From positions 3,020,001 through 3,084,000 of the forward strand of contig NZ_JAGJBZ010000001.1 in assembly GCF_020010925.1 (NCBI RefSeq): a stretch of DNA of 64,000 bases. Reading direction: 5' to 3'. How positions within the stretch are numbered: the first letter of the stretch is position 1; every line of letters begins with the position of its first letter. Under the pieces are notes generated by a model that saw nothing but the letters and a program-made list of their open reading frames with translations, did not search any database and was not told where the DNA came from. Positions 8,815-17,918 of the stretch are shown here, in pieces. The position numbers were made by a program, and so were the translations under genes. Source of the DNA: Streptomyces griseiscabiei. GTDB taxonomy: Bacteria > Actinomycetota > Actinomycetes > Streptomycetales > Streptomycetaceae.

Positions 8815-9717
8815 TCAGCGGCCGGAGCCGCCGTCGGCGTTGGGGCCGGTGTAGTCCTCGCCGTAGGCGCCCTTGGAGGGGCGGCGGCGGCGCATGGGGG
8901 GCTCGACGCCGTCGGCGAGGCGGCGGGCGGTGAGCAGGAAGCCGGTGTGGCCGATCATGCGGTGGTCGGGGCGGACGGCGAGGCCTTCGATGTGCCAGTT
9001 GCGGATCATCGACTCCCAGGCGCTCGGCTCGTTGAAGCAGCCGATCTCGCGGATGGACTCGACGGTCCGGGCGAGCTGGGTGGTGGTCGCCACGTAGCAG
9101 CAGACGATGCCGCCGGGGACGAGGGCCTTGGAGACGGCTTCGAGGCATTCCCAGGGGGCGAGCATGTCGAGGACGACGCGGTCGACCTCGGTGTCGCTGA
9201 GGTTGTCCTGGAGGTCGCCGACGGTGAGCTGCCAGGCGGGGTGGGGGCCGCCGAAGTAGCGCTCCACGTTGGCCTGGGCGATCTCGGCGAAGTCCTCGCG
9301 GCGCTCGTAGCTGTGCAGCATGCCCTGGTCGCCGATGGCGCGCAGCAGGAAGCTGCTGAGCGAGCCGGAGCCGACGCCGGCTTCGACGACGCGGGCGCCG
9401 GGGAAGATGTCGGCGAAGGCGAGGATCTGCCCCGCGTCCTTGGGGTAGACCACGGCGGCGCCGCGGGGCATGGACAGGACGTAGTCGGGGAGCAGGGGGC
9501 GGAGCGCCAGGTAGGCGACGTTCCCCGTGGTGCGGACAACACTGCCCTCGGGAGCGCCGATCAGCTCGTCGTGCGGGAAGGAACCCTTGTGGGTGTGGAA
9601 GTTCTTTCCCTCTTCGAGCGTGAACGTGTAGTGGCGTCCCTTGGGGTCGGTGAGCTGGACCTGGTCCCCGACCTTGAAGGGCCCGCGACGGCGGGCGGCA
9701 CCGGTCGGTTCGGACAT
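8815..9717 (-). CDS. trmI: tRNA (adenine-58-N1)-methyltransferase TrmI
   Basis: A 300-aa SAM-dependent enzyme that methylates A58 in the T-loop of tRNA. An N-terminal beta domain (GPFKVGDQVQLTDPKGRHYT, HTHKGSFPHDELIG) precedes the Rossmann methyltransferase with motif I VVEAGVGSGSLSSFLLRAIG, motif II SYERREDFAEIA and VDRVVLDMLAPWECL, matching the Mtb Rv2118c family. The ATG at 9717 (MSEPTG) is taken over a GTG three codons earlier; GGTGGG precedes it. The C-terminus is basic, then Gly/Asp-rich. It is followed by a hairpin and preceded by the M50 protease gene, 53 bases away and on the same strand. Confidence 0.95.
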   Translation of the reverse strand: MSEPTGAARRRGPFKVGDQVQLTDPKGRHYTFTLEEGKNFHTHKGSFPHDELIGAPEGSVVRTTGNVAYLALRPLLPDYVLSMPRGAAVVYPKDAGQILAFADIFPGARVVEAGVGSGSLSSFLLRAIGDQGMLHSYERREDFAEIAQANVERYFGGPHPAWQLTVGDLQDNLSDTEVDRVVLDMLAPWECLEAVSKALVPGGIVCCYVATTTQLARTVESIREIGCFNEPSAWESMIRNWHIEGLAVRPDHRMIGHTGFLLTARRLADGVEPPMRRRRPSKGAYGEDYTGPNADGGSGR

Positions 9718-9770
9718 GTGACCCACCCTACCGGCGATTGCGGGGGCCGCCGACCACGGTGCGGGTGCGC

Positions 9771-11372
9771 TCAGCTGGGCCGTGCCATCGCTTTGACGAA
9801 GGCGCGTTCCACGTCGGCCGCGGACAGGACTCCGTAGATCTCGCCCGAGTCCTCGACCACGAGGTACTCGGTGGCGGGTGCCGCGCGGAGGGCGTCGAGG
9901 AGGGCTTCGCCGGCGAGTTCGGCGGAGACGCGCATGCCGTCGGTGAGGTCCTGGGCGAGGCCGCTGACGGCGACCCAGGGGCGGCGGTGTTCGGGGACGC
10001 CGACGATGGCGGCCTCGCGGACGAGGGAGAGGGGTTCGCCGTCGGGGTCGACGACGACGAGGGCGCGGGCGCCGGCCTCGTTGGCGCGGCGGAGTGCCTC
10101 GGAGAGGGGGGTGTCGGTCTCGACGGGGACGGCGCGGCGGGTGAGGGCGCGGGCCTGGAGTTCGGGCAGGTGTTCGCGCAGTCGGGCCATGCGGAGGCTG
10201 TTGCCGGCGCCGGTCCAGATGATCGCGGCGAGGATCGCGGCGAGCAGGGCGTCGAGGACGGTGTCCATGCCGACGCTGTCCTCGGCGGCGGCGCCGAGCA
10301 GGCCGGACTGGGTGAGCAGGGGCAGTCCGACGAGGACGGAGACGGCGAGGGCGCGGCCGACCCAGGCGGCGGCGATGGTGCCGGTCATGGGTTTGCCGGT
10401 GATCTTCCAGACGACGGCGCGGAGCATGCGACCGCCGTCGAGGGGCAGGCCGGGGAGCAGGTTGAACGCGGCGACGATGAGGTTGGAGACCATCAGGCCG
10501 GCGAGGAGGACGCCGGGGACGGTGCCGGGTTCGACGGCGAGCAGGGCGACGTAGAAGACGCCGGCGAGGACCAGGGAGAGCAGGGGGCCGACGAAGGCCA
10601 GGACGAATTCGCGGCCGGGGGTCTCGGACTCCTTCTCGATCTCGGAGACGCCGCCGAAGAACTGGAGCTGGATGCGGCGGACCGGCAGCTTGTAGCGCAG
10701 GGCGGCGACGGTGTGGGCGAGTTCGTGGACGAGTACGGAGGCGTAGAAGGCGACCGCGAAGAAGAGGGCGACGAGGTAGCGCAGGGCGCCGAGTTGGGGC
10801 AGGACGCGGTCGAGTTGGCCGCCGAAGACCCAGGTGATCAGGGCGGCGACGAGGAACCAGCTGGGTGCGACGTAGACGGGGACGCCGAAGGGGCGGCCCA
10901 TGAGGATGCCGCCGCCTGGTTCCTTGGGGCGCTCGGGGGGCTTGGGGGTGGCGTCCTGGTGGGCGTGGGGGCGTGGGGACGCGGCTGTGCGCTCCGGGTC
11001 GTCCGCCGGTGCCTTGCTCAGGTCGGCCGGGGAGGGGGTGGAAGGGGTGGTTCCGGAGGGCGGGTCCGTGGGGGGTTTGTGCTCCGGGGTCGCCCAGGGT
11101 TCGTTCCCGGCCTCCGGCGTCGGGTGGTCCGACGGCCGGTGGTCCGAGGACGGGTGGTCCGCCGGGGGCGTGGGCGGTTCGTCGGCGGGGGTGTCCGCCG
11201 GCTTCGAAGGGTCCGTCGGGTTCGGGGTGTCGGGGGCGCCGGGGGTGGCGGGGGTGGCGGGTTCCTCGGCGGGGCCGTGCTCCGCCGGTGGCTCGGTCGT
11301 GTCGCCGTGTGGGCGCTCCGGCGCCCGGTCGCTGTCGGACCGCGGCTGCCCGCTCCCGCCGCTCGTCTCCAC
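9771..11372 (-). CDS. Membrane site-2-type metalloprotease (M50) with CBS domains
   Basis: A 533-aa multi-pass zinc protease, likely acting in regulated intramembrane proteolysis. Residues 1-150 are a Pro/Thr/Asp-rich disordered tail. The membrane domain starts near 155 (ILMGRPFGVPVYVAPSWFLV) and has the catalytic HELAH (216-220) and the second motif NLLPGLPLDGGRMLRAVVW with the third zinc ligand Asp. A pair of CBS domains follows (about 405-530: RRAVPVETDTPLSEALRRA and ATEYLVVEDSGEIYGVL), suggesting nucleotide control. The GTG at 11372 has GAGGGG 6 bases upstream; reading further upstream runs into the divergent gene. The substrate is unknown. Confidence 0.9.
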   Translation of the reverse strand: METSGGSGQPRSDSDRAPERPHGDTTEPPAEHGPAEEPATPATPGAPDTPNPTDPSKPADTPADEPPTPPADHPSSDHRPSDHPTPEAGNEPWATPEHKPPTDPPSGTTPSTPSPADLSKAPADDPERTAASPRPHAHQDATPKPPERPKEPGGGILMGRPFGVPVYVAPSWFLVAALITWVFGGQLDRVLPQLGALRYLVALFFAVAFYASVLVHELAHTVAALRYKLPVRRIQLQFFGGVSEIEKESETPGREFVLAFVGPLLSLVLAGVFYVALLAVEPGTVPGVLLAGLMVSNLIVAAFNLLPGLPLDGGRMLRAVVWKITGKPMTGTIAAAWVGRALAVSVLVGLPLLTQSGLLGAAAEDSVGMDTVLDALLAAILAAIIWTGAGNSLRMARLREHLPELQARALTRRAVPVETDTPLSEALRRANEAGARALVVVDPDGEPLSLVREAAIVGVPEHRRPWVAVSGLAQDLTDGMRVSAELAGEALLDALRAAPATEYLVVEDSGEIYGVLSAADVERAFVKAMARPS

Positions 11373-11591
11373 GATGTCCCCTCGTTCGAAGCGTCTTCCG
11401 CGCCCGGTGGCCGGGCGGAAGGGTCTGCGCTCGATGCTATGCGGTCGCCGGTGCGCGTTCCGCCCCGGCACCCCCTCTGTTTTTCCCCGCGTCGCACCAG
11501 GCACACGGGTGTCGGCGCGGGGGGCGTGGATCGTTGCGGGGGACGGGCCCGTGGCTGTCACTGTCAGTGGTGGGCCGTATGGTCTGGGGTC

Positions 11592-12517
<926 letters not shown>

Positions 12518-12521
<4 letters not shown>

Positions 12522-12591
12522 GGGCTGTCCCGTGGTCGGGCCTGGGCCGCGGGGGCCCGAAGCCGGCCTGTTCCGCGGGGACAGGCCCTAG
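12518..12591. repeat. Short CTAG-ended inverted-repeat element
   Basis: The ends CTAGGGGCTGTCCCG (12518-12532) and CGGGGACAGGCCCTAG (12576-12591) are near-perfect inverted copies around a 43-base GC-rich core that can itself fold. The left end supplies the TAG stop of the RecB-family gene; the right end stops 14 bases before the response-regulator start. The ends resemble those of the longer element at 51538-51791 (CTAGGGCGTGTCC). It may act as a terminator or be a relic of a miniature transposon. Confidence 0.5.
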
Positions 12592-12605
12592 CGAAGGAGA
12601 CGTTC

Positions 12606-13277
12606 GTGGCCGTCCGGGTCCTACTGGTCGACGACCAGCCGCTGCTGCGTACCGGCTTCCGGATGATTCTGGAGGCGGAGCAGGACATCGCGGTCGTCGG
12701 GGAGGCCGGAGACGGTCTGCAGGCGATCGACCAGGTGCGGGCGCTGCAGCCCGATGTGGTGCTGATGGACATCCGGATGCCGCGGATGGACGGGGTGGAG
12801 GCGACCCGGCAGATCACCGGGCCCGGGCGGGACGGCCCGGCGAAGGTGCTGGTGCTGACCACGTTCGATCTGGACGAGTACGTGGTGGAGGCGTTGCGGG
12901 CGGGTGCCAGCGGGTTCCTGCTGAAGGACGCGCCGGCCAATGAGCTGGTGCAGGCGATCCGGGTGGTGGCGGGCGGTGAGGCGATGCTCGCGCCGAGCAT
13001 CACGCGCCGGCTGCTCGACAAGTACGCGGAGCATCTGCCGTCGGGCGACGAGCCGGTGCCGGACACGCTGCACACGCTGACGGACCGTGAGGTCGAGGTG
13101 CTGAAGCTGGTGGCCCGGGGGTTGTCGAACGCGGAGATCGCCGCCGATCTGTTCGTCAGCGAGACCACGGTGAAGACGCATGTGGGTCATGTGCTGACCA
13201 AGCTGGGGCTGCGGGACCGGGTGCAGGCGGCGGTGTACGCGTACGAGAGCGGGCTGGTGCGCCCCGGCGCGCAGTAG
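12606..13277 (+). CDS. NarL/LuxR-type response regulator (orphan)
   Basis: A 223-aa two-component regulator. The receiver domain carries acidic residues in VLLVDDQPLL, phosphoacceptor Asp55 in VVLMDIRMPRMDG, the LVLTTFDLDEY switch Thr and FLLKDAP with the conserved Lys. The C-terminal LuxR helix-turn-helix is LTDREVEVLKLVARGLSNAE plus ETTVKTHVGHVLTKL. The GTG at 12606 follows AAGGAGACG. No sensor kinase is adjacent, so its input is encoded elsewhere. It converges on the downstream lipoprotein gene across a strong terminator. Confidence 0.93.
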   Translation: MAVRVLLVDDQPLLRTGFRMILEAEQDIAVVGEAGDGLQAIDQVRALQPDVVLMDIRMPRMDGVEATRQITGPGRDGPAKVLVLTTFDLDEYVVEALRAGASGFLLKDAPANELVQAIRVVAGGEAMLAPSITRRLLDKYAEHLPSGDEPVPDTLHTLTDREVEVLKLVARGLSNAEIAADLFVSETTVKTHVGHVLTKLGLRDRVQAAVYAYESGLVRPGAQ

Positions 13278-13300
13278 GCGAGCGGACATCGGGTGACGCG

Positions 13301-13339
13301 CCGAGGGCGCCCCTTTCTTGTGGAAGGGGGCGCCCTCGG
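13301..13339. terminator. Bidirectional terminator hairpin
   Basis: Arms CCGAGGGCGCCCC and complement extend by a further four pairs (one wobble) around a TTGTG loop. It lies between the convergent response-regulator and substrate-binding-protein genes. Confidence 0.8.
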
Positions 13340-13374
13340 GCATGCGGGGCCCGTGGTGGCGGCCCGTGCTCGTG

Positions 13375-14958
13375 TCAGCCCTTGCTGATCTCCCAGAAGC
13401 GGAAGACGGTCGAGGCGTCGAGGCAGTACTCCAGGCCGTAGACGTCGTCGCCGACGACGGCGTACTGCTTGGCCTGCCAGACGGGGATGAGGGGGACGTC
13501 GGTGGCGACGATGTTCTGCAGTTCGGCGTACTCCTTCTCCGTGGCGGAGCGCTCGCTCGCGGCGGCGGTCTTGGGGAGGAGCTCACCGGTGATGGTGCTG
13601 TTGCTGTAGTTGTTGTCCAGCACGTTGCCCTTGCCGAAGAAGGGGCCGGTGAAGTTGTCGGGGTCCGGGTAGTCGGGGACCCAGCCCTTGACGTACAGGC
13701 CGTACTTGCCGGCGGCGATGTCCTTCTCGTACTTGCCGAAGGCGACGGACTTCACCTTGGCGTCGAACAGCCCGCTGTCGTTGAGCTGCTCGGCGATGGC
13801 CTCCAACTCCTGGTCGGTGGAGGGGCCGTAGCGCGAGGGCGTGGACCACAGGGTCAGTTCGACCTTGTCGTTGATGCCGTCGGCGCGGAGCGCGGCCTCG
13901 GCCTTGGCCTTGGAGGGGCGGGCGCCGTAGGTGTCGAAGAAGGCCGTGTTGTGGCCGGTGATGCCGGCCGGGATGATCGAGTACAGCGGGGTGGCGGTGC
14001 CCTGGTAGACCTTGTCCACGAGGGCCTCGCGGTCCAGCAGGTAGGCGACGGCCTGGCGGACGCCGAGCTTGCCGGTGACGGGGTCGTCCATGTTGAAGAC
14101 GAGGTGCTGGACCTCGGCGCCGGTGCCGTCGACGATGTCGACGCCGTTGGCGGTGGAGGTGTCGGTCTCGATGTCGGAGATGTCGGAGGCGCTGAGCCCG
14201 CGGTAGGTGACGTCGAGGTCGCCCTCCAGCAGGGACTTCTTCAGGGCGTCCTGGTCGCCGTGGAAGAACTTGAGGGTGACGCCGGAGTTCTCGACGTCGG
14301 CGGTGCCCTTGTAGTTCTCGTTGACGGTGAAGACGGCCTCGTCCTCGCCGAAGGACTCCAGCTTGTAGGGGCCGGAGCCGACGGCCTCGCCGTCCTCGCG
14401 GAGTCCGTCGGCGTCGTAGGAGCTCTCGTCGACGATCGAGCCGGCGCCGGAGGCGATCTTGCTGGGGAAGGTGGCGTCGGCGTACTTGAGGGCGAAGCGG
14501 ACGGTCTTGTCGTCCGGGGTCTCGACCTTGTCGAGCATGGGGAACATGATCGCGGGGCCGGCGTCGTCGTTGATCTTCAGCATGCGGTCGAAGGAGAACT
14601 TGACGTCCTTCGCGGTGAGCGCCTCACCGTTGCTGAACTTCAGGCCGTCCTTGAGGGTGCACTCGTAGACGGTGGTGCCGCCGGCCGTGAAGGAGCACTC
14701 CTCGGCGAGGTCCGGTTCGGGTTCGGTGGCGCCGTTGGGGAAGCTCAGCAACGACTGGAAGACGTTGTTGAACAGGAGCCAGGAACCGGGGTCGTAGCCG
14801 GAGGCGGGGTCGGTGGCCAGGACGTCGTCGGACATCCCCATCACGACGTTGGAACCGGAGTCCCCGGATCCCCCCGAGTCGGAGCCGCAACCGGTCAGCA
14901 GGCCGGCGGCAAGCCCTGTCGCCATGGTCAGGACGGGCCACTGGGTGCGTATGTTCAC
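13375..14958 (-). CDS. Peptide/nickel-type ABC substrate-binding lipoprotein (family 5)
   Basis: A 527-aa extracytoplasmic solute-binding lipoprotein. The signal peptide MNIRTQWPVLTMATGLAAG ends in the lipobox LLTGC, followed by a Ser/Gly linker. Family 5 features include ECTLKDGLKFSNGEALTAKDVKFSFDRM, RQAVAYLLDREALV and YVKGWVPDYPDPDNF, as in oligopeptide-binding proteins. The GTG at 14958 follows AAGG. A paralogue lies directly upstream on the same strand (92 bases apart) and no permease or ATPase genes are near, so the transport partner is unlinked. The ligand is unknown; short peptides are most likely. Confidence 0.9.
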   Translation of the reverse strand: MNIRTQWPVLTMATGLAAGLLTGCGSDSGGSGDSGSNVVMGMSDDVLATDPASGYDPGSWLLFNNVFQSLLSFPNGATEPEPDLAEECSFTAGGTTVYECTLKDGLKFSNGEALTAKDVKFSFDRMLKINDDAGPAIMFPMLDKVETPDDKTVRFALKYADATFPSKIASGAGSIVDESSYDADGLREDGEAVGSGPYKLESFGEDEAVFTVNENYKGTADVENSGVTLKFFHGDQDALKKSLLEGDLDVTYRGLSASDISDIETDTSTANGVDIVDGTGAEVQHLVFNMDDPVTGKLGVRQAVAYLLDREALVDKVYQGTATPLYSIIPAGITGHNTAFFDTYGARPSKAKAEAALRADGINDKVELTLWSTPSRYGPSTDQELEAIAEQLNDSGLFDAKVKSVAFGKYEKDIAAGKYGLYVKGWVPDYPDPDNFTGPFFGKGNVLDNNYSNSTITGELLPKTAAASERSATEKEYAELQNIVATDVPLIPVWQAKQYAVVGDDVYGLEYCLDASTVFRFWEISKG

Positions 14959-15050
14959 GTATGGATGCCTTGTGTCGTCGGGTGCATTGCGGGCGCTCCG
15001 GGCTCCCCCGAGGCCGAACGGCCCCTGTCCGGAGGGATGGTGAGGTCCGG

Positions 15051-16655
15051 TCACTCGCCTCTGCCGCGGCCCAGCTCCCAGAGCTGGAGGGTGGAGGCGG
15101 CGTTGACGGCGTACTCGGCGCCGGTGACGTCGTCACGGGCGGCGACGTACTGGTTGCCCTGCCACAGCGGCAGGATCGGCACGTCGTCGGCGACGATGTC
15201 CTGGATGTCGGCGAGGCTGTCCGAGGCGGTGAGGCGGTCGGCGGCGCGACGGGACTCCGGGATCAGCTTGGCGCGGATGTCCTTGTTGTCGTACGGCGAG
15301 CCGAGGAAGTTGTCCTTGTCGAGGAAGGGCGCGAGGTAGTTGTCGGCGTCGGGGAAGTCCGGGAACCAGCCCATGCCGTAGACCGCGTACTCGCCCTCCT
15401 GCTCGGCGGGGCGGAACGTGGACCAGGGGGTGCCCTTGATGGACACGTCGAACAGGCCGCTGGCGTCGAGCTGCTTCTTCAGCAGCTCGAACTCCTTCTT
15501 CGTGGCCGCGCCGTAGTGGTCGGTGGTGTAGTGCAGGGTCAGCTTCACCGGTGTGGTGACGCCCGCGGCCTGCAGGGTCGACTTCGCCTTGGCGGGGTCG
15601 GGTTCGCCGTACTTGTTGAAGAACGAGTTGGAGTGGCCCGTGATGCCGGCGGGGACGAGCGAGTAGAGGGGCTCGGCCTGGGAGCCGTACACCTTGGCGA
15701 CGAGTTCGCCGCGGTCGATGACCTCGGCCATGGCGCGGCGGACGGCCGTGCTCCTGACCGGGGAGGCGTCGGTGTTGAAGGCGAGGTAGCGGATCTCCAG
15801 GCCGGCGGACTCGATGACGTCGATGTCGCTGTCGTCGGACTTGGTGAGCTTGTCGATCTGTTCCGGCGTCATGGCGCGGGTCATCAGGTCGATGTCGCCG
15901 TCCTTCAGGGCGGCGCCCATGGCGTCGGCGCTCGCGAAGGAGCGCAGTTCGACCTTGTCGTTCTTCGGGTCCAACTGCCCCTTGTAGTGGGGGTTCTTGG
16001 TGAAGACGGCCCGGACCAGCTCGTTGTTCTCGACCTCGGCGTCCAGGGTGTACGGGCCGGAGCCGTCGACCGAGAAGCCGTCGCGCAGCCTGCCCTTGTC
16101 GTAGTCGGCGGGGTTGACGATGCCGGCGACCGGGGTGGACAGCTTGTACGGGAGGGTCGCGTCGGGGCTGTTGAGGTGGAAGATCACCTCTTTGTCGCCC
16201 TTGGTCTCGACGAGGTCGATGGTGGACAGCAGGGCGAAGACACCGCTGTCGGCCTTGAGGGAACGGGCACGGTCGATGGAGAACTTGACGTCCTCGGCCG
16301 TGACCGGGGAGCCGTCGGCGAACTTCAGCCCGGAGCGCAGGGTGCAGGCGTAGCGCTCGTTGCCGGTGTCGGTGAAGGAGCAGTTGGAGGCGGCCTCGGG
16401 TTCCGGTTCGCCGTCGCCGCGGGGCTGGACCAGCAGGGTCTGGACGGTCTGCCGGAGGATGTTCCAGGTGCCGACGTCGTAGGCGTAGGCCGGGTCGATG
16501 GGGGCCGGGGCTTCCTTGGAGGCGGTGAAGTGGTCGGTGGTGCCGACGACGATCGCGTCACCGCTGTCGCCCGCGCTGTCGGTGGCACCGCAGGCGGCGA
16601 GTACCGGGGTGAGCAGACCGATCACGGCCGGCAGCACCAAGGTCTTGCGGTTCAT
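15051..16655 (-). CDS. Peptide-type ABC substrate-binding lipoprotein (family 5), paralogue
   Basis: A 534-aa lipoprotein with signal MNRKTLVLPAVIGLLTPV and lipobox LAAC. The sequence parallels the downstream gene block by block: CTLRSGLKFADGSPVTAEDV, RRAMAEVIDRGELVAKVYG, LYSLVPAGITGHSNSFFNKYG and MGWFPDFPDADNYLAPF, so the pair arose by tandem duplication. The ATG at 16655 follows GGAGAACGAG. It is first of the two-gene unit, and the promoter must lie in 16656-17085. No membrane or ATPase component is adjacent. Confidence 0.9.
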   Translation of the reverse strand: MNRKTLVLPAVIGLLTPVLAACGATDSAGDSGDAIVVGTTDHFTASKEAPAPIDPAYAYDVGTWNILRQTVQTLLVQPRGDGEPEPEAASNCSFTDTGNERYACTLRSGLKFADGSPVTAEDVKFSIDRARSLKADSGVFALLSTIDLVETKGDKEVIFHLNSPDATLPYKLSTPVAGIVNPADYDKGRLRDGFSVDGSGPYTLDAEVENNELVRAVFTKNPHYKGQLDPKNDKVELRSFASADAMGAALKDGDIDLMTRAMTPEQIDKLTKSDDSDIDVIESAGLEIRYLAFNTDASPVRSTAVRRAMAEVIDRGELVAKVYGSQAEPLYSLVPAGITGHSNSFFNKYGEPDPAKAKSTLQAAGVTTPVKLTLHYTTDHYGAATKKEFELLKKQLDASGLFDVSIKGTPWSTFRPAEQEGEYAVYGMGWFPDFPDADNYLAPFLDKDNFLGSPYDNKDIRAKLIPESRRAADRLTASDSLADIQDIVADDVPILPLWQGNQYVAARDDVTGAEYAVNAASTLQLWELGRGRGE

Positions 16656-17085
16656 GCGCGCTCGTTCTCCAAAGCTGTGTTCCGGGACGGGTGCCGGCGG
16701 GGTGGTGCGAGCGTGTCCTGGGCGGTACGGCGATGTTCTCGCGTCGAGATTAGCCCGCACCGCCAGAGGGGCCCGCGCACACCGGAGTTGAGTTCCCCTC
16801 ACGCTGCGGAACCGGCTGTGGACGGAAACGATGTAGCACGCATGGAATGTTTGGGTGCAGCCTTCACCAATCGGGACACAAGGGCGCGCCGGACACCCCC
16901 GAATGCGGGGGTCGGAGGTGCCGGGAGGGCCTCCCGCGGGCTCCGGGAAGTGGTAAAGGTCACAAGTGGAAAGGTATTCCCAAGTCTGGGAATTCAATCA
17001 TCGCGGTGCCGCTGAATTCCCCGCCGGGCCCCTGTCCCCGCGCCTGCTTCGCCCTCTGTGCGCGATCTTGGAATTCCTTGCGCTT
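16656..17085. other. 430-base intergenic region with an ATTCCCA palindrome
   Basis: There is no credible gene between the HAD phosphatase stop and the lipoprotein start. ATTCCCA-AGTC-TGGGAAT (16976-16993) is a perfect 7-bp inverted repeat in locally AT-richer sequence, and a GGAATTCC palindrome lies near 17069. These could be operator sites for the lipoprotein operon; no clear promoter hexamers were found. Confidence 0.4.
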
Positions 17086-17790
17086 TCAATTGGCCGTGGT
17101 CGTCATCAGGCCGCGCAGAAAGGGCAGGTCGACCTCTTCCAGCGAGGTCACGACGGTGCGCCGGGCGGCGGGCGCGATGGGGGCCACGGACGGGACGGCG
17201 ACCACATGGCAGCCGGCGGCCTCGGCGGCGGCGACCCCGGTCGCGGTGTCCTCGACGACCGCGCAGCGGGCCGGGTCGGCGCCGAGACCGGAGGCCGCGA
17301 GGAGGTAGGGGTCGGGGAACGGCTTGGTCCGCTCGACCTCGTCGCCCGCGACGGTCAGCGCGAAGTGCTGGGGGCCCAGCGAGGTCAGGACGCGGTCGAT
17401 GATGCGTCGGTGCGAGGCGGAGACCAGGGCGGTGGGGACGCCGTGCGCGGCCAGCTCGGCGAGGAGTCTCGCGGCGCCGGGCATCAGCGGCAGCGTGCGC
17501 CCGATGCGGGCCTCGAAGCCGTCGTTGAGGAGCACGCTCAGCTCGGGGAGGGTGATGTCCGCGCCGGTGGCCTCGATCAGGAAGCCCGCGCTGCGGCTCA
17601 TGGGGCCGCCGACGACGACATGGCGCCAGGAGTCGTCGAGGGTGTGGCCGAGGCCGGCGAAGATCTCGACCTCCACGTCCCACCAGAAGCCCTCGGTGTC
17701 CACCAGGGTGCCGTCCATGTCGAGGAGCACGGCCTGCAGTGCGGAGCCTTCGGCCGTACGGGTTCCTAGCGCGGGGATCGTCGTGGTCAT
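17086..17790 (-). CDS. HAD-superfamily sugar-phosphatase-like hydrolase
   Basis: A 234-aa haloacid-dehalogenase-fold phosphatase. Motif I is LLDMDGTLVDTEGFWW with the nucleophile and acid/base Asp pair, motif II LVSASHRR, motif III Lys in ERTKPFPDPYLLAASGLG and motif IV VVEDTATGVAAAEAAG. The helical cap between motifs I and II resembles beta-phosphoglucomutase/phosphoglycolate-phosphatase-like members. The ATG at 17790 follows AAGGAGGTGCG. It is downstream of metH on the same strand with a 128-base gap. The substrate cannot be assigned. Confidence 0.88.
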   Translation of the reverse strand: MTTTIPALGTRTAEGSALQAVLLDMDGTLVDTEGFWWDVEVEIFAGLGHTLDDSWRHVVVGGPMSRSAGFLIEATGADITLPELSVLLNDGFEARIGRTLPLMPGAARLLAELAAHGVPTALVSASHRRIIDRVLTSLGPQHFALTVAGDEVERTKPFPDPYLLAASGLGADPARCAVVEDTATGVAAAEAAGCHVVAVPSVAPIAPAARRTVVTSLEEVDLPFLRGLMTTTAN

Positions 17791-17918
17791 CCGGCGCACC
17801 TCCTTGTGGGACGAGCAGGCCGGTTCCCGGGTGGGGAACCGGCCTACGGTGGACCGACCAGTGTACGACGCCGCGCGGACGCGCGCCTTTCGGTAGGGCG
17901 GAGGCCCTGCTCGGGGCG

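Noticed and set aside
9738..11591. Long upstream extension of the RecB-family gene
   Set aside because: It is a mirror of the M50 protease gene; nuclease homology begins after the ATG at 11592.
12591..13277. Response regulator as partner of the neighbouring lipoproteins
   Set aside because: The genes converge on a strong terminator and no kinase is present, so there is no evidence for a functional link.
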